Origin: Psilocybe azurescens
Taxonomy: Eukaryota > Basidiomycota > Agaricomycetes > Agaricales > Agrocybaceae
NCBI GenBank assembly: GCA_023853785.1
Contig: JAJIRX010000353.1
Span: 1-31,873, forward strand
DNA: 31,873 bases
Direction of reading: 5' to 3'
Both the position numbers and the translations under genes were made by a program. A model generated the notes under the pieces. That model was given only the letters and a program-made list of their open reading frames with translations. It did not search any database and was not told where the DNA came from. Positions within the stretch are counted from its first letter, which is position 1, and the number at the start of each line of letters is the position of its first letter. This document shows, in pieces, positions 30,346-31,873 of the stretch.

Positions 30346-30521
30346 ATCGCTGGGATACCTGCCAAAAAAGGTCACCAAACTCCACCCAGAATATATGGGT
30401 GAGGGTAAAGACCTCACTCTTATGGCCACTAGCTGGAGATATATTCCCTGGATTTACAGATGGTCTGGATGATTTGTTTATTCACATTCATAAGGTAACC
30501 ATAAATGGAGAACTAGTGATA

Positions 30522-31873
30522 TGTTTAGTGTGGGGTGTCTTTGTAATTGCCCAATACACACAACACCCAATCAAATATATATATTGATCAGTTCAATCTG
30601 GGAGGGTAAGCTTTAAGGCTTATTACAATAACTAGTTTTAGCAAAGTACAGACTGAGGTGTTTGCTCAAGGGTGATCACTAATTGTGGAAAACCTGTTAG
30701 ACAGGTGAGTACAGACAAGGCACTGAAATATCAAGGGTGATCTCTTGTAGTGAGGTTGATCACCAAATATCAAAAGTGATTGCTTGCAGTGAGGCTGATC
30801 ACCAATGTCAAGGGGATCACTTTTGGGAGTGAGTGCACATGGGGCACTTAACATATTTCTTTGTTCTTCTTGTAAACCCAAACTCAGAATATAAAGCACT
30901 ATAAGCAATCACCCATATTATAACATAGTAGATCCTTAGTTCCTATAAGCAACTGGGCACACTAGTCCACAGTCCCTAGTTTACTATAAGCAACATCCTT
31001 GTTAAGAACTTAACGATGAGGTCAGACACTCAGCAGAAGAAGAAAACAGCTAGTTTATTTGTCTACCTTAATGATGAGATCAGACACTATTCAGAGCAAA
31101 TGTAAGCAGATGGGTAAGGCAGAATGAAGCCATAAGTACCTCAGCAGAAGAAGCAAACAGCTGAGGTACAGTGAAAGAGCAACTATAAGTGAGAACGAAT
31201 GTGATGCGTAGGACAAAACTGGATTAGAAGGAGAAGTGATACATTGAACTAATGAAGGATTGGTGAGTACGAATGGAGGAGGGTGGTGATGAGAAGTGAA
31301 AGAAATAATTAAGGCATGAACAAAGGAGGAAAGACAGTGACAAGAATGAGAATGACAAATATGACTAAGCTGATGGACGAGCCGACCTTCAACAATCCTG
31401 AACAGTTGGATTTCTCTGACAGTCATCTCTAGTTACTATGAGCCTACCTGCTTAACAATCCCGGGTAGTCCGTGGATGACTTAAAGCCTACTTATCAAGT
31501 CTAATAGACCTGACATTGAATATAACAATGGCAATCACTCACAAAACCAGGTAACATCTAATTGCTTAAGGTGAACTGTAGTGTTCAATTCTTATCACAC
31601 AAATCACTAGTCCTTGAAGTATTAACACTGGAATTCTTATTCAGGTAAATTCTGATATCAAATCAGGGGTGTAGATTACTTGGTTTCTATTCTAGATACA
31701 GGACTGTGTTTATAGACTAAATGAATACTTTGGCTTGTGATAATTGAAAGAGACTAAAGAAAGGAAGGAAATGGGCTATGTGCTGCTTACAGCCTTTGCT
31801 GCACCAATTATAAAAGTGGAAAGTACTAGTTTGTCTGGGCTATGGTGGCTTATTTGGAGGTCTTTACACAGCC
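30522..31873. repeat. Long dispersed repeat, copy B, cut by window end
   Basis: It starts TGTTTAGTGTGGGGTG at 30522 and follows copy A (from 3444) in direct orientation to about 31860, with many small differences. Copy B lacks one of the two internal segments seen in copy A and carries a solo LTR at 31000-31394. The palindromic word TGATCACC recurs here too. Its far end is outside the window, so whether it also ends CACTAAACA cannot be seen. Confidence 0.75.
31000..31394. mobile_element. Solo LTR inside copy B
   Basis: This 395-bp unit is absent from copy A at the corresponding point. It begins TGTTAAGAAC and ends CTTCAACA, and is flanked by a 5-bp duplication ATCCT at 30995-30999 and 31395-31399. 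The short inverted ends TGTT(A/G)AAG-like and the 5-bp duplication fit an LTR. Inside, GATGAG(G/A)TCAGACACT and AGCAGAAGAAG(A/C)AAACAGCT each occur twice. It is a different family from the solo LTR at 8332. Confidence 0.75.

Larger units (their letters stand above)
29233..30416 (-). mobile_element. KDZ-derived DNA element, 1184 bp
   Basis: The ends are inverted repeats. The left end TGTACTTTACC then CACCCATATA matches the complement of the right end (TGAGGTCTTTACC then CACCCATATA) with a 2-base gap and one or two mismatches. A perfect 8-bp duplication CTCTTATG lies at 29225-29232 and 30417-30424, and removing the element restores the frame of the gene around it. The interior keeps the C-terminal part of a KDZ transposase on minus (29668-30085). 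Between it and each end is an array of short palindromes built from TCCACATGGAGTCC. It is an internally deleted, non-autonomous KDZ element. Confidence 0.85.
28946..30521 (+). pseudogene. Unknown gene remnant cut by two repeats
   Basis: The frame starting at 28946 (MHPSQQRDKLPHIDQNDSG, then TEYVLNELQDFDEDLLDN) has in-frame stops at 29156-29158 and 29195-29197. It continues as SIDPNPALVLLWP up to 29232. There the KDZ-derived element (29233-30416) plus one copy of CTCTTATG is inserted. Beyond it, at 30425, the same frame resumes exactly (LAGDIFPGFTDGLDDLFIHI) and stays open until the 30522 repeat. The protein is acidic in its first part and unrecognised. Two stops and two insertions show it is dead. 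It might be part of another transposon; upstream, 28794-28985 is also open but in a different frame. Confidence 0.55.

Noticed and set aside
3444..31873. Copies A and B as the two LTRs of one giant retroelement
   Set aside because: The 25 kb between them holds unrelated nested elements and an apparently intact receptor gene, but no pol gene in matching context; two independent insertions of one repeat are simpler.

Overview
The window looks like a transposon graveyard from a filamentous basidiomycete, most likely an agaricomycete. This is an inference from the short 41-77 bp GT-AG introns, the transposon families present (Ty3/Gypsy with a GPY/F and chromo-like integrase tail, hAT, pogo, KDZ), and a fungal-type seven-helix membrane protein. 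I see no bacterial operons, tRNA, rRNA or CRISPR. Several gene models below are assembled across introns and frameshifts, because most real proteins here are not single open frames.

Left part (1-6890): the C-terminal half of a decayed hAT transposase on + (1-1020), a decayed KDZ (Kyakuja-Dileera-Zisupton) transposase on - (about 1289-2570), then a long repeat with 9-bp inverted termini (3444-5291). The rest, to 6890, is mostly non-coding. Middle-left (6891-11883): a three-level nest. A non-autonomous element (8-bp duplication AATAACAA) contains a 4.1-kb hAT element (8-bp duplication TATGGCAG). The hAT transposase gene is in turn split by a solo LTR (5-bp duplication TGTAG). A second non-autonomous element (about 11895-12912) follows directly.

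Middle (12918-23475): a pogo-like remnant cut by a 9517-bp Ty3/Gypsy retrotransposon on the minus strand (13075-22591, 5-bp duplication GAAGC). Its LTRs are about 98.6% identical, and four of their five substitutions are at CpG. The retroelement has two unusual parts: four tandem diverged modules between the nucleocapsid zinc knuckle and the protease, and a roughly 336-codon third ORF between pol and the 3' LTR. All its reading frames are broken.

Right part (23476-31873): the only convincing intact host-type gene is a six-exon, roughly 339-aa seven-helix membrane protein (24400-25689 +). After it come several unrecognised open fragments, a decayed auxin-efflux-type transporter (27468-28190), and an unknown decayed gene (28946-30521). 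That gene is interrupted by a 1184-bp KDZ-derived element (29233-30416, 8-bp duplication CTCTTATG). The window ends inside a second copy of the 3444 repeat, which itself carries another solo LTR (31000-31394).

The transposon genes are not a cooperating pathway. They are layered insertions whose order can be read from their target-site duplications. The best candidates for something undescribed are the four-module region and third ORF of the retroelement, and the KDZ-derived short element with its arrays of palindromic subterminal repeats.
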